Assembly: GCA_028044295.1 (NCBI GenBank)
Contig: JAOFSE010000008.1
Location: 1 to 64,000 of the forward strand
DNA: 64,000 nt
Source: Sulfurimonas sp.
GTDB taxonomy: Bacteria; Campylobacterota; Campylobacteria; Campylobacterales; Sulfurimonadaceae
Reading direction: 5' to 3'
The translations under genes were made by a program, and so were the position numbers. The notes below the pieces were generated by a model, which worked only from the letters and a program-made list of their open reading frames with translations, was not told the origin of the DNA and ran no database searches. Of the stretch, positions 9,244 to 17,393 are shown in pieces. Position 1 is the stretch's first letter, and each line of letters begins with the position of its first letter.

Positions 9244-9282
9244 ACAAAAAGACAAAAAACTAAACTTTTTTTCAAAAACTTT

Positions 9283-9582
9283 TTATTTATCACTCAAATA
9301 CTCATAAAGCATTTGAGAAAAACCGAAACCCCCTGCACTAGCTTTAGCTAATTCATCTCTATACATTGACTTGTATATCTTATCTCCTGGATCATTTTGT
9401 GCTGAAAAAAGATTTTTTTCATCCTTCATGGCATTATCCATAAGCATCTTTAAAATCACAGATTCAAAAGCATCAGTTTGTTTTCTTAGTTCTGCATCTT
9501 CAGCTTTTTCATCTATCTTAGGAATAGCATGTTGCTGGGACATATAACTAGCTTGCATATTAACTGAATTCATTCCGTACAT
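9283..9582 (-). CDS. flgJ: FlgJ N-terminal (rod-binding) domain protein
   Basis: A 99-residue stand-alone rod-scaffold domain with KQTDAFESVILKMLMDNAMK and the C-terminal GDKIYKSMYRDELAKASAGGFGFSQMLYEYL. Both match the FlgJ/rod-binding family. It lacks the C-terminal muramidase domain of enterobacterial FlgJ, as is normal in this phylum, so peptidoglycan cutting must come from another enzyme. It starts immediately after the flgI stop and should be translated with it. Confidence 0.88.
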   Translation of the reverse strand: MYGMNSVNMQASYMSQQHAIPKIDEKAEDAELRKQTDAFESVILKMLMDNAMKDEKNLFSAQNDPGDKIYKSMYRDELAKASAGGFGFSQMLYEYLSDK

Positions 9583-10626
9583 CTATATTACCTTCAAATC
9601 AGCAGAGATACTGCCAGCACTTTTCATTGCTTCTAAAATGGAGATTATATCTTTTGGAGTAGCTCCAAGTTTCTGAAGTGAACGTACGAGGTTAGCAACC
9701 GTAGTAGTGCCCTTTTTTGTATAAAGTTCGTTCTCATTAACACCAATAACTATGTTTTCATCAACCATAGTCGCACCATTTGGCATACTTACTTCATTTT
9801 CTTCTTTTATTTTTATAGTTATATCGCCATGAGTCATAACTATTGGTTTAACAGCAATTCCTACTCCTGAAATAATTGTTCCTGTTCTTTCATTTATAAC
9901 AATCTTACTCTTCATGTTATAACTCATCTCTATATCTTCAACTTCTGCTAAAAACTCTATCATGCTTCTGTTTTTTGGTTTTTTTAGCTTAACAGTTCTT
10001 GGATCCATTGCTACTGCAACCTGAGTTGAGTAAAATGAATTTACAGATTTTTGTATAGATACTGAATTTTTAAAGTTAGACTCTTTTAATGAAAGTGTCG
10101 CATACTCTTGGTTGTATAAGTCTATTCCAATTTCTCTCTCAACTAAACCACCATTATAGATAAGTCCAGCAGTAGGATGTGAAGCTTCACCAGCACCAGT
10201 ATTCTTACCACCAATACTTACTGCACCTTGAGCTAATGCATAAATCTTACCATCAACTCCTTTTAGTGGAGTCATAAGAAGTGTTCCACCCTCAAGTGAT
10301 TTTGCATCACCAATAGATGAAACAGTTATATTAAACTTATCACCTTGACGTGAAAATGGTGCTAGTTCAGCCGTTACAACAACAGCAGCAACATTTTTTG
10401 ACTTTATATCAACTGGTCTCATATCTATATTCATAGCTTTTAACATATTGGCAATTGATTGAAGAGTGAATTTTGATGTTGTACCATCACCTGTTTTTTG
10501 TAGACCTACAACAAGTGAATAGCCGATTAGATGATTGTCTCTAACGCCAACAATATTAGCTACATCACTAATTTTTACTGCGTATATGTTAGATAATAAA
10601 AGTGTAACTAAAATAAAAAACTTCAT
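9583..10626 (-). CDS. flgI: Flagellar P-ring protein
   Basis: A 347-residue periplasmic protein with an N-terminal signal peptide (MKFFILVTLLLSNIYA) followed by KISDVANIVGVRDNHLIGYSLVVGLQKTGDG, the FlgI hallmark. Later conserved parts include TPLKGVDGKIYALAQGA and the C-terminal NVANLVR-like TTVANLVRSLQKLGATPKDIISILEAMKSAG. It builds the bushing around the rod in the peptidoglycan layer. It is the first flagellar gene of the operon. A sigma-54-type promoter lies just upstream, overlapping the 3' end of the region after rsmD. Confidence 0.96.
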   Translation of the reverse strand: MKFFILVTLLLSNIYAVKISDVANIVGVRDNHLIGYSLVVGLQKTGDGTTSKFTLQSIANMLKAMNIDMRPVDIKSKNVAAVVVTAELAPFSRQGDKFNITVSSIGDAKSLEGGTLLMTPLKGVDGKIYALAQGAVSIGGKNTGAGEASHPTAGLIYNGGLVEREIGIDLYNQEYATLSLKESNFKNSVSIQKSVNSFYSTQVAVAMDPRTVKLKKPKNRSMIEFLAEVEDIEMSYNMKSKIVINERTGTIISGVGIAVKPIVMTHGDITIKIKEENEVSMPNGATMVDENIVIGVNENELYTKKGTTTVANLVRSLQKLGATPKDIISILEAMKSAGSISADLKVI

Positions 10627-10650
10627 ACTAATCCTTGAATTAGTAGTTAT

Positions 10651-10669
10651 TTAGCAACTTTTATTCCAA
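10651..10669 (-). promoter_or_regulatory. Sigma-54 (RpoN) promoter for the flgI operon
   Basis: Read leftward: TTGGAATAAAAGTTGCTAA. The invariant GG (-24; plus-strand 10666-10667) and GC (-12; 10654-10655) are separated by exactly 10 nt, and the boxes match the epsilon form TTGGAA...TTGCT. The flgI ATG is 28 bp beyond the GC. Middle flagellar genes in Campylobacterota are known RpoN targets. Confidence 0.8.
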
Positions 10670-11260
10670 TTAATCTACATGTAGGTAAGTAAGCGAGGTA
10701 TTTCCAAACTTTTTTGTTTTTTTAATACTATACTCACCAAGTTTATCAGGAATTTCTAGACCTGTCATATGTTCTATAATTATTAATTTTACAAATTCTG
10801 GAGGTATTGAAGCTATCATATTCATAGTTTTATCATATATATCTTCCATACCTTCTCTAATACTAAAAGGTGGATCAATATATATGTACGCATCAGTATC
10901 CATTTTTTTGAGTCTACTTATTACACTATTTATATTAACAAAACTATCTCCACTAAAGACTTCACAAGCTGTTGGGTCAGTTTGAGCAATATTTTCTTTT
11001 AAAACTTTGATGGCATCTTTATCTTTTTCCATAAAAAGTATCTTTGATGCTCCACGGCTCAGTGCTTCAAGACCTATAGAGCCACTACCTGAAAATACCT
11101 CAACAAAAGTAGAGTCAATAATATTGAATTGAAGTGTATTAAAAAATGATTCCAACACTATAGATTTTGATGAGCGTGTAGTAGTTTTTGATGGAAGTTT
11201 TAAAACTTTATTTTTAAATTTTCCAGAAATAATCTTTTTAACAAAAGGTTTACTCTTCAT
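10670..11260 (-). CDS. rsmD: 16S rRNA (guanine966-N2)-methyltransferase
   Basis: A 196-residue SAM-dependent methyltransferase. It has the RsmD N-terminus (ISGKFKNKVLKLPSKTTTRSSKSIVLESFFNTL), SAM-binding loop FVEVFSGSGSIGLEALSRGA near residue 58, and catalytic YIDPPFS (DPPF-type N-methyltransferase motif) near residue 126. It methylates G966 of 16S rRNA during 30S assembly. The start overlaps the preceding hypothetical gene by 11 bp, so they form one translation-coupled unit. The last codons (YLHVD) contain one copy of the iterated palindrome. Confidence 0.93.
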   Translation of the reverse strand: MKSKPFVKKIISGKFKNKVLKLPSKTTTRSSKSIVLESFFNTLQFNIIDSTFVEVFSGSGSIGLEALSRGASKILFMEKDKDAIKVLKENIAQTDPTACEVFSGDSFVNINSVISRLKKMDTDAYIYIDPPFSIREGMEDIYDKTMNMIASIPPEFVKLIIIEHMTGLEIPDKLGEYSIKKTKKFGNTSLTYLHVD

Positions 11261-11633
11261 AGAATGCTCTAACTGCTTTTAATATATTTTCTTGATACTC
11301 TTTAGTTAAAGAATCTATTCTTTTTTCTAGAATACTAAAGTCCATCGATGAGTATTCATTAAAGACTTCTTCTCTTTGGATCTCAACATCTGATATAGTC
11401 TTATTCATACTCTTATATCTTTTCTCTAAAGCGAGAATAAGTTGAGATTTAGAAAATGGCTTGATTAAGTCAGCATCTTCATCACTTGATATATGAAAAC
11501 ATCTATCATCATTTAAACATTTTATATCTCTAATGACAATATCACACTGTTTTAAAGAGCATAGATGCTTATCCAAAAACATCTCTAATGATTTTTGCAT
11601 TAATGGTGATTTACACTCAACTGCTATTTTCAT
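11250..11633 (-). CDS. Small protein with receiver-like fold, function unknown
   Basis: A 127-residue protein that I do not recognise by name. The first ~75 residues read like a degenerate response-regulator receiver: MKIAVECKSPLMQKSLEMFL (beta1/alpha1), CDIVIRDIK (beta3) and ADLIKPFSKSQLILALEKRY, where KPF plus the helix resembles the beta5/alpha5 end of REC. The acidic pair after beta1 is missing, so phosphorylation is unlikely. The remainder is a helical tail (SILEKRIDSLTKEYQENILKAVRAFYEE). It overlaps the exonuclease upstream by 4 bp and rsmD downstream by 11 bp. The pseudo-receiver idea is inference from pattern only. Confidence 0.55.
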   Translation of the reverse strand: MKIAVECKSPLMQKSLEMFLDKHLCSLKQCDIVIRDIKCLNDDRCFHISSDEDADLIKPFSKSQLILALEKRYKSMNKTISDVEIQREEVFNEYSSMDFSILEKRIDSLTKEYQENILKAVRAFYEE

Positions 11634-12319
11634 ATACTCTCTCCTAAATAATATTCGATACTATATCTAAAATCATCATCTAAATCCATTAGATTATGCA
11701 ACATCCACTCTAAATATCCTCTATCATTTATCGCTACATCTTCTATATATTTACCATTATACTTTCCAAAATCAAACTTTTCTAAAAGTACATTTTTACT
11801 GCTTAAATCTACAAGTTCATCATTATTTTGCATATCTAATAAGTAGTTATAAAGTAGTCTTACATTTTGCGCATCAAATAGTGATGTATTTCTATATTCT
11901 TGTAACTCTTTATAAAGCTTCAGCTCATATCTTAAAAAGTTTAGTGAGTACTCTTCACACTCTCGTATTAGGTGTTTTGTACATCGCTTTGTATCTACAA
12001 CATCTGCCTTGAAAACAAAGTTACATGTAGAAAACATTTTAGAAATAAATGAAAAGTCATGAACTACAAATGTTGTCCCACTTTTATTGTGTTCTTTTAA
12101 AAACTTATAGGCTTCACTCTCTTTAAGTAAAGGCTTACCTTTTAGCATTTCATTTGTTATATGGTTAACACTTGAAGCTTTCGCAGATATCTTTTTACCC
12201 TCGTTGATACACTCGTATAATTCTTGTGTTTTATCATTATCTTTATATACAATACCTATAGAACATATTTTATCTATATCTTCTAAGCCAGTTGTCTCAA
12301 TATCTAAAAATATTAACAC
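11630..12319 (-). CDS. DnaQ-like 3'-5' exonuclease with C-terminal DUF3820-like module
   Basis: A 229-residue protein. Residues ~1-165 form a DEDD exonuclease: FLDIETTG (Asp/Glu of Exo I), a middle motif around FVVHDFSFISK, and a late Asp in SLFDAQNVRLLYNYL. The C-terminal ~55 residues (FDFGKYNGKYIEDVA...YLEWMLHNL) look like the short DUF3820 module found with exonucleases and helicases. It may proofread or trim DNA or RNA ends; it is too short and divergent to be the main replicative epsilon subunit with confidence. It overlaps both neighbours by a few bases within a five-gene operon. Confidence 0.75.
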   Translation of the reverse strand: MLIFLDIETTGLEDIDKICSIGIVYKDNDKTQELYECINEGKKISAKASSVNHITNEMLKGKPLLKESEAYKFLKEHNKSGTTFVVHDFSFISKMFSTCNFVFKADVVDTKRCTKHLIRECEEYSLNFLRYELKLYKELQEYRNTSLFDAQNVRLLYNYLLDMQNNDELVDLSSKNVLLEKFDFGKYNGKYIEDVAINDRGYLEWMLHNLMDLDDDFRYSIEYYLGESI

Positions 12320-12852
12320 TTAACTACCTTAACGCTTTTACATCTACTAGCTAAAATAATAAAAGAGAAATATCCACTTACTAATATAAATGAGAATAGC
12401 CAATAGATATCAAACCACTCAAAAACTCCATTATAAGAAGTAAAAATAGAGGTATATATAACTGCTATAACCATAAAAGAACCAACTAACCAAATATTTA
12501 ACATGAACCATCTTCGCCAAACTTTAACTAAATCTCCATATCCTATATTTTCTATAGATTCATCACCCTTACATGTAAGAAGTTTTAACTCATAATTGTT
12601 TATGCAAGTATTGAAAATATATTTAATTGATCTAAAGAGGGATAAAAGAAGTGTAAAACTCCAAACTATTGGAAACCAAAAACCTAAAATATCACGAAGT
12701 GCTCCAAAAGTCTCTGCATCAATGTTTGGCATGCTTCCAGTAAAGTAAATAGCAGCTGTAATAACAATGGTAATTGTATATGCTAAAAGCACGCTACATG
12801 TAACTACACGAGCAGCCCATCTAAGCCATAAGAAAAAGTAAAACTTACTCAT
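12313..12852 (-). CDS. Four-helix inner-membrane protein, unknown function
   Basis: A 179-residue protein with four hydrophobic segments (about residues 16-36, 53-70, 113-135 and 146-168). A polar cytosolic-looking loop (NTCINNYELKLLTCKGDESIEN) lies between helices 2 and 3. No catalytic motif is visible. It overlaps the upstream hypothetical gene by 8 bp and the exonuclease by 7 bp, so it is translated as part of the same operon. Two copies of the iterated palindrome lie in this gene, 225 bp apart (12569 and 12794). Confidence 0.7.
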   Translation of the reverse strand: MSKFYFFLWLRWAARVVTCSVLLAYTITIVITAAIYFTGSMPNIDAETFGALRDILGFWFPIVWSFTLLLSLFRSIKYIFNTCINNYELKLLTCKGDESIENIGYGDLVKVWRRWFMLNIWLVGSFMVIAVIYTSIFTSYNGVFEWFDIYWLFSFILVSGYFSFIILASRCKSVKVVKC

Positions 12853-13273
12853 CAGTATTAAATGGTTCTAACATAGTGTGGTAATGTTCTAGTGTCATAA
12901 AACTTTTCTCAAATCTAAATCTTATAATAAACTCTACAATTTTATCTTTTAACTCTACATCTACATTTTCTACTTTTCCATAGTAGCCAAGTGATGTGTT
13001 TTTACTCTTTACTACAGCATCTTTATCATATCCAATAGCAAGTATTTGAAGGTATTTACCCTCTTTTATCTCACCTAAGTTCTCACTAGAGAGTGAAGCT
13101 CCAGAGAGGTTAATAGCTTTAAAATGAAACAGGTCTTCAAAACTTTCTACTTTTTCATACAGAGAAAGCTCTTCAAATATTTTTTTTAAAATCACTAGAT
13201 TATCTTTTCTTTCTCTCTCATAACTTGAGATTTTATTTGTTAAATTTTTTAGTCTGTCTAGTGCTGAACTCAT
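12845..13273 (-). CDS. Conserved-looking hypothetical protein
   Basis: A 142-residue soluble protein that I do not recognise. Residues 1-42 form a basic/acidic amphipathic helix or coiled coil (SALDRLKNLTNKISSYERERKDNLVILKKIFEEL). Residues ~60-140 appear to be mostly beta strands (YLQILAIGYDKDAVVKS, KDKIVEFIIRFRF) with an acidic end. It is the first gene of the leftward five-gene operon ending in rsmD and is divergent from murA. No signal peptide or membrane segment is seen. Confidence 0.6.
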   Translation of the reverse strand: MSSALDRLKNLTNKISSYERERKDNLVILKKIFEELSLYEKVESFEDLFHFKAINLSGASLSSENLGEIKEGKYLQILAIGYDKDAVVKSKNTSLGYYGKVENVDVELKDKIVEFIIRFRFEKSFMTLEHYHTMLEPFNTDE

Positions 13274-13308
13274 TAAAATTTCCTTTACAAAAGTATATCA
13301 AAATAAGA

Positions 13309-13314
13309 TATAAT
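13309..13314 (+). promoter_or_regulatory. -10 box for murA
   Basis: A TATAAT hexamer 28 bp before the murA ATG at 13343, in the murA/hypothetical divergent gap. A weak -35 candidate TTTACA lies at 13284-13289. The in-frame TTG at 13313 falls inside this box, which argues against the longer murA start. Confidence 0.5.
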
Positions 13315-13342
13315 GTTATCAAAAGTCAACATAAAGATAAAA

Positions 13343-14611
13343 ATGAAATACCTACAGATTAAAAGAGTAAATTCTCTTAATGGACAGATAAAAATCTCTG
13401 GTGCTAAAAATGCATCTTTACCCTTAATCGCTATGACAATTCTTGCTAAGAACTCTGTTAGTATAAAGAATCTACCACATGTTGCAGATATAAATACTCT
13501 TTTAAAACTACTATCAAATCTTGGTGCATCATTCGACAGAGATTCTAACCCTGATATTACAACAGTGGACACAACAACACTTCATGATACTAAAGCTAAC
13601 TATGAAATCGTAAAAACTATGCGTGCTTCAATCTTAGTGCTAGGTCCAATACTAGCTAGGTTTGGTCATTGTGAAGTTTCACTTCCAGGTGGTTGTGCAA
13701 TCGGACAAAGACCAGTTGACCTCCATTTAAAAGCACTAGAGCAAATGGGTGCACATATTGATATAAAAGCTGGTTACATTGAAGCTACTGCACCCAATGG
13801 CCTTAAAGGCTGTGAAATAATTTTTGATAAAATCACAGTCACTGGAACTGCAAATATTGTAATGGCGGCTGCTCTTGCTGATGGAATTACAACCATAACA
13901 AATGCTGCGCGTGAGCCAGAAGTAGTACAACTATGTGAAATTTTAAATGCAAGCGGTGTAAATATAGACGGTATTGGTACTGCAATATTAACTATTCATG
14001 GAACATCAGGAAAGCTAATAAATATTGATGAATTTTCCGTAATTCCAGATAGAATAGAAGCTGGTACTTATCTTTGTGCTGGTGCAATTAGTAGGTCAGA
14101 AGTAACACTTACTGATGTGGAGCCTAAGCATCTTGGTGCAGTCATATCTAAACTAGAAGAGATGGGAAGTAGTTTCACAATGACAGAAGATACTATTACT
14201 ATTCACCCATCAGAGACTATAAATGCTGTAAAAATTGTAACTCAAGAGTACCCTGCATTTCCAACAGATATGCAAGCACAATTTATGGCAGTTGCTACTC
14301 AAGCAAACGGAACATCAATTATAGAAGAAAAGCTTTTTGAGAACAGGTTTATGCACGTTAGTGAGCTTCAACGTATGGGCGCTGATATATCTTTAAATGG
14401 ACATACTGCCACTATTACTGGTGGAACGAAACTTAGTGGAACTGATGTTATGGCTACTGACTTAAGAGCTTCGAGCGCTTTAGTTTTAGCCGGTCTTATT
14501 GCTGATGGGGTAACAGATGTTCATCGTATATACCATCTTGATCGTGGTTACGATGCACTTGAAGTAAAACTTCAAAATGTTGGGGCAGATATCGTTAGAC
14601 TTAGTGAATAG
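13343..14611 (+). CDS. murA: UDP-N-acetylglucosamine 1-carboxyvinyltransferase
   Basis: A 422-residue enzyme for the first committed step of peptidoglycan synthesis, adding enolpyruvate from PEP to UDP-GlcNAc in the cytosol. It begins [28 protein letters not shown] (Lys22/Asn23 substrate loop). The catalytic Cys is Cys118 in [15 protein letters not shown], so the usual fosfomycin target residue is present. The C-terminal part has [14 protein letters not shown] and [18 protein letters not shown] 10-codon longer in-frame start (TTG at 13313) was rejected because it lies in the -10 box and family members start at MKYL. It ends directly against the convergent hspR gene. Confidence 0.97.
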   Translation: MKYLQIKRVNSLNGQIKISGAKNASLPLIAMTILAKNSVSIKNLPHVADINTLLKLLSNLGASFDRDSNPDITTVDTTTLHDTKANYEIVKTMRASILVLGPILARFGHCEVSLPGGCAIGQRPVDLHLKALEQMGAHIDIKAGYIEATAPNGLKGCEIIFDKITVTGTANIVMAAALADGITTITNAAREPEVVQLCEILNASGVNIDGIGTAILTIHGTSGKLINIDEFSVIPDRIEAGTYLCAGAISRSEVTLTDVEPKHLGAVISKLEEMGSSFTMTEDTITIHPSETINAVKIVTQEYPAFPTDMQAQFMAVATQANGTSIIEEKLFENRFMHVSELQRMGADISLNGHTATITGGTKLSGTDVMATDLRASSALVLAGLIADGVTDVHRIYHLDRGYDALEVKLQNVGADIVRLSE

Positions 14612-14989
14612 CTAGTCTTCGAAAATTATCATCTCGTATACAGAGCGTTTCGTCACAAGTGCTTTATCAGGTGAAACAGAGTGAGAGTTTTTAGCCTTTT
14701 GCACCTGATGTCTTAAGTCAGCTATTTCACTCTCCATCTCATCTACATTGATTTTAAGTCTTAAAATAATATCTACACCAGCTAAATTAACGCCTAATTC
14801 ACGAGTCAGTCTAAGTATTAACTTAATTCTATCTATATCTCTTTGTGAATAAAGTCTTATACGTCCATTTGAACGTGAAGGAGTAACTAGGTTTTCTCTC
14901 TCATACTGTCTTAAAGTTTGAGGGTGTATATCTAATATCTTCGCAACTATACTTATTAGGTAAACTGGTTCATCGTATTGGTGTATCAT
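14612..14989 (-). CDS. hspR: MerR-family heat-shock repressor HspR
   Basis: A 125-residue regulator with an N-terminal MerR winged helix: YLISIVAKILDIHPQTLRQYERENLVTPSRSNGRIRLYSQRDIDRI, whose HPQTLRQYE helix is typical of HspR. A coiled dimer helix follows (VDEMESEIADLRHQVQKAK). HspR represses chaperone operons by binding HAIR inverted repeats, often with DnaK as co-repressor. It sits 9 bp downstream of cbpA in the same operon. The operon promoter carries a HAIR-like site, as does clpB, so autoregulation plus clpB control is likely. Confidence 0.93.
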   Translation of the reverse strand: MIHQYDEPVYLISIVAKILDIHPQTLRQYERENLVTPSRSNGRIRLYSQRDIDRIKLILRLTRELGVNLAGVDIILRLKINVDEMESEIADLRHQVQKAKNSHSVSPDKALVTKRSVYEMIIFED

Positions 14990-14998
14990 ATTAGCTCC

Positions 14999-15889
14999 CT
15001 ATGCTTCGGGTAATTTTTCTTTCATCATCTCTACAAGTTCTTCATCCAAATCATCAACATTTGGAAGAACAATATTTGCCTCTAAATATAAGTTACCACG
15101 CTCTTTGGTCTTACGGTTCATAGCACCCATCTCTTTAACACGAAATCGTTGTCCATTTTTAGTGTTTTGAGGTACTTTGAGTTTAATCTCTTTTTCTAAT
15201 GTCTCTATAGCAATTTTCTCTCCAAAAAGAGCAGCACTAAGGGGAACATCAAAAGTTTTTACTAAATCATCACCTTCTCTAATATAGTCAGGATGAGAAG
15301 ATACGGTAATCTTTAAAAAAAGATCCCCTGCACGACCAGCTTGGGCATGCCCTTTACCTTTAACACGCATCTTTTCTCCACTCTTTACACCAGCTGGAAT
15401 CTTAATGTCAAATCTGTCTCCATTAACAGATACCGAGTGAGAACCGCCAAGGATTGATACACTAAAAGGTATAGTTACTGAAGTTTCAATGTCAAGGTTT
15501 GGTTGTTGCTGTTGTTGTCCGCCAAAGCCACCAAAGCCTCCACCTCCACCAAATGGATTACCTCCACCACCGAAACCTCCTCCACCAGAGAACATGCTTC
15601 TTAAAATATCATCTAAGTCTGCACTACCGCCACGACCATGTGACTGAGAAAAATCATGAAAGTTTTGTCCGCCAAACATAGAGTCACCATGCATGTCGTA
15701 TTGTTGTTTTTTCTGTTTATCACTTAGTATCTCATAAGCTGAGTTAATCTCTTTAAACTTATCTTCTGCTCCAGCGTCTTTGTTAACATCTGGATGATAC
15801 TGACGTGCTAGCTTTCTGTACGCTTTTTTAATTTCTGATTCACTTGCACTGTCTGTAATTTCAAGTGTTTCGTATAATGATTTAGCCAA
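14999..15889 (-). CDS. cbpA: DnaJ-class co-chaperone CbpA
   Basis: A 296-residue protein. The J domain at ~1-70 contains YHPDVNKD, the HPD tripeptide that stimulates DnaK ATPase. A very Gly/Phe-rich linker (~85-125, GGGGFGGGG...FGGFGGQQQQQ) follows, then the two C-terminal substrate-binding beta domains (VTIPFSVSILGGSHSV, IPAGVKSGEKMRVKGKG). There is no CxxCxGxG zinc finger, which separates it from true DnaJ. The start is TTG with AGGAAA seven bases upstream. It is the first gene of cbpA-hspR, behind a HAIR-overlapped sigma-70 promoter. Confidence 0.94.
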   Translation of the reverse strand: MAKSLYETLEITDSASESEIKKAYRKLARQYHPDVNKDAGAEDKFKEINSAYEILSDKQKKQQYDMHGDSMFGGQNFHDFSQSHGRGGSADLDDILRSMFSGGGGFGGGGNPFGGGGGFGGFGGQQQQQPNLDIETSVTIPFSVSILGGSHSVSVNGDRFDIKIPAGVKSGEKMRVKGKGHAQAGRAGDLFLKITVSSHPDYIREGDDLVKTFDVPLSAALFGEKIAIETLEKEIKLKVPQNTKNGQRFRVKEMGAMNRKTKERGNLYLEANIVLPNVDDLDEELVEMMKEKLPEA

Positions 15890-15929
15890 TTTATTTCCTA
15901 AAATTTGTTTTATTATTTATTTAAGTGTG

Positions 15930-15964
15930 ATTATATCATAAGGGTTGAGTGGAAGTCAATCAAG
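15930..15964 (-). promoter_or_regulatory. cbpA-hspR promoter with HAIR-like HspR operator
   Basis: Read leftward: -35 TTGACT (plus-strand 15954-15959), 18-bp spacer, -10 TATAAT (15930-15935). Overlapping the -35 is CTTGATT-N7-ACTCAAC (15944-15964), matching 12 of 14 bases of the HAIR consensus CTTGAGT-N7-ACTCAAG. A repressor bound here would block RNA polymerase. The clpB promoter has the same geometry. Confidence 0.85.
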
Positions 15965-15965
15965 T

Positions 15966-17390
15966 TTATAAGACTAAAGAGCTACTGGTTCTTGAAGCTA
16001 AAGATTCTGGGTACTCTCTTTTCATACATAACTCTTTAGCTATTTTTGTTATATTTACATCAGTAAAACTTTTTATATTATAGAAAAACCTACTTCCATA
16101 AAGTTCTTGATCTACAAAGCCTAATTCAATTAAGTTTTTAGTTATAGCGTCCGCCATACCTAAAACAGAAGAAGCCTTTACTATTTCACATCTTGCATAT
16201 CTCTTTCCATCAAATGACACATCTGCTGCACGAAGAGTTGAATCACGTCCAGGAATCTGTTGTGCACCATAGAGAGGTTTTGAAGCCACCTCTGCATCAA
16301 TAAAAGATGGAATATATTTAGCAATATGTTTAATTGCAAGAGAACTTCTCTCATCAACTTCAGCCCTGCTCCAACCCTTGTATATCTTGTTGACATACTT
16401 TTCATCAAGTTTTGGTTGTGAACTTAGGTACTCACTTTTTACAAGACCATCTTTAAAAAGTGTTATATCTTCAGTCATTCCATGGAGTTGATAGTAACCA
16501 TCAGGGTATGGGGTAAACTGTGCCATTCCCTGTGGAGTTCCTCTCTTTCCATAAAATATTATCTCTGGAAGTAAGATTCTATTTTTCCACTTAGTTACAT
16601 AAGCAGCTTTAAACTCTACAAAACGCTCACGCTTAAGTCCAAGCATATCATCCAGCTCACCACTCTTAAATCCAGCAGCATTTATAAGATAGTCAAACTT
16701 TTCTACATGTAGTTCTTCTTTTTGTTTGTACTCTAAAATGTAGCCATCTTTTTGAGTGCTTATCTTTGTTACTAACGAAGATGTGCATACATTTGCATTT
16801 TTAATATCCATAAGCCCTAAAGTTACATTTGCAGCTAGTCTAAAAATATTTATTCCATACTCTTGAACCATAATAAGTGGAAACTTTACTTTATGTAAAT
16901 CTATACTCTTAGTAACAGGTATCATCCATTCATCGAAAGTCACAGGGTTATCAAGTATATCAAGTGACTTTAGTCTAAGTACATCATCCTTTGTATAGGT
17001 TTTATAGTAATCTTTAGAATCTCCTAAAACTCTGTTTTTAATATCTTTGTCTATAAGCGTGGAATATTCATTTTGCAGTTTTTCTAAACGAGGAAAAAGT
17101 GCTTGTGGAGTTCCATTATCATCGGTAGGTACTACTATAACAGTTGGTCTGAAATCTATAGCACAAGGGTACATCTGGACAAGTTCTATAGACTCTTTTA
17201 AAAGAGTTATACACTGGTTATCAGATATTTCTCTATATAAATTACCACCAGCATGAAGGTGGCAGATAGGAGGTCCATCTACAAGTGTCTCTTTTTTTTC
17301 AAAGAGTGTCACATGAAGACCTAACTCACCAAGGTAAAGTGCTATTGAAGAACCAGCTATTCCACCACCGACTATTGCAATCTTTTTCAT
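15966..17390 (-). CDS. FAD-dependent oxidoreductase, DAO-like
   Basis: A 474-residue flavoprotein with an N-terminal Rossmann dinucleotide-binding fold (MKKIAIVGGGIAGSSIALYLGELGLHVTLFEKK, GxGxxG plus terminal acidic residue) and a second FAD motif YLINAAGFKSGEL near residue 237. The overall pattern resembles D-amino-acid-oxidase/malate:quinone oxidoreductase-type enzymes, but I see no substrate-specific motif. No signal peptide or membrane helix is visible. It starts 3 bp after gph ends and belongs to the purH-gph run. Its stop lies 2 bp from the HAIR operator of cbpA. The substrate is unknown. Confidence 0.75.
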   Translation of the reverse strand: MKKIAIVGGGIAGSSIALYLGELGLHVTLFEKKETLVDGPPICHLHAGGNLYREISDNQCITLLKESIELVQMYPCAIDFRPTVIVVPTDDNGTPQALFPRLEKLQNEYSTLIDKDIKNRVLGDSKDYYKTYTKDDVLRLKSLDILDNPVTFDEWMIPVTKSIDLHKVKFPLIMVQEYGINIFRLAANVTLGLMDIKNANVCTSSLVTKISTQKDGYILEYKQKEELHVEKFDYLINAAGFKSGELDDMLGLKRERFVEFKAAYVTKWKNRILLPEIIFYGKRGTPQGMAQFTPYPDGYYQLHGMTEDITLFKDGLVKSEYLSSQPKLDEKYVNKIYKGWSRAEVDERSSLAIKHIAKYIPSFIDAEVASKPLYGAQQIPGRDSTLRAADVSFDGKRYARCEIVKASSVLGMADAITKNLIELGFVDQELYGSRFFYNIKSFTDVNITKIAKELCMKREYPESLASRTSSSLVL

Positions 17391-17393
17391 TGT

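Noticed and set aside
13285..13572. A 95-codon leftward frame over the murA start
   Set aside because: It overlaps the murA promoter and 5' end antisense, with a composition like other shadow frames.
15966..17390. Naming the FAD enzyme malate:quinone oxidoreductase (mqo)
   Set aside because: Only the general DAO/FAD motifs are visible and the sequence does not resemble the Helicobacter Mqo that I recall.
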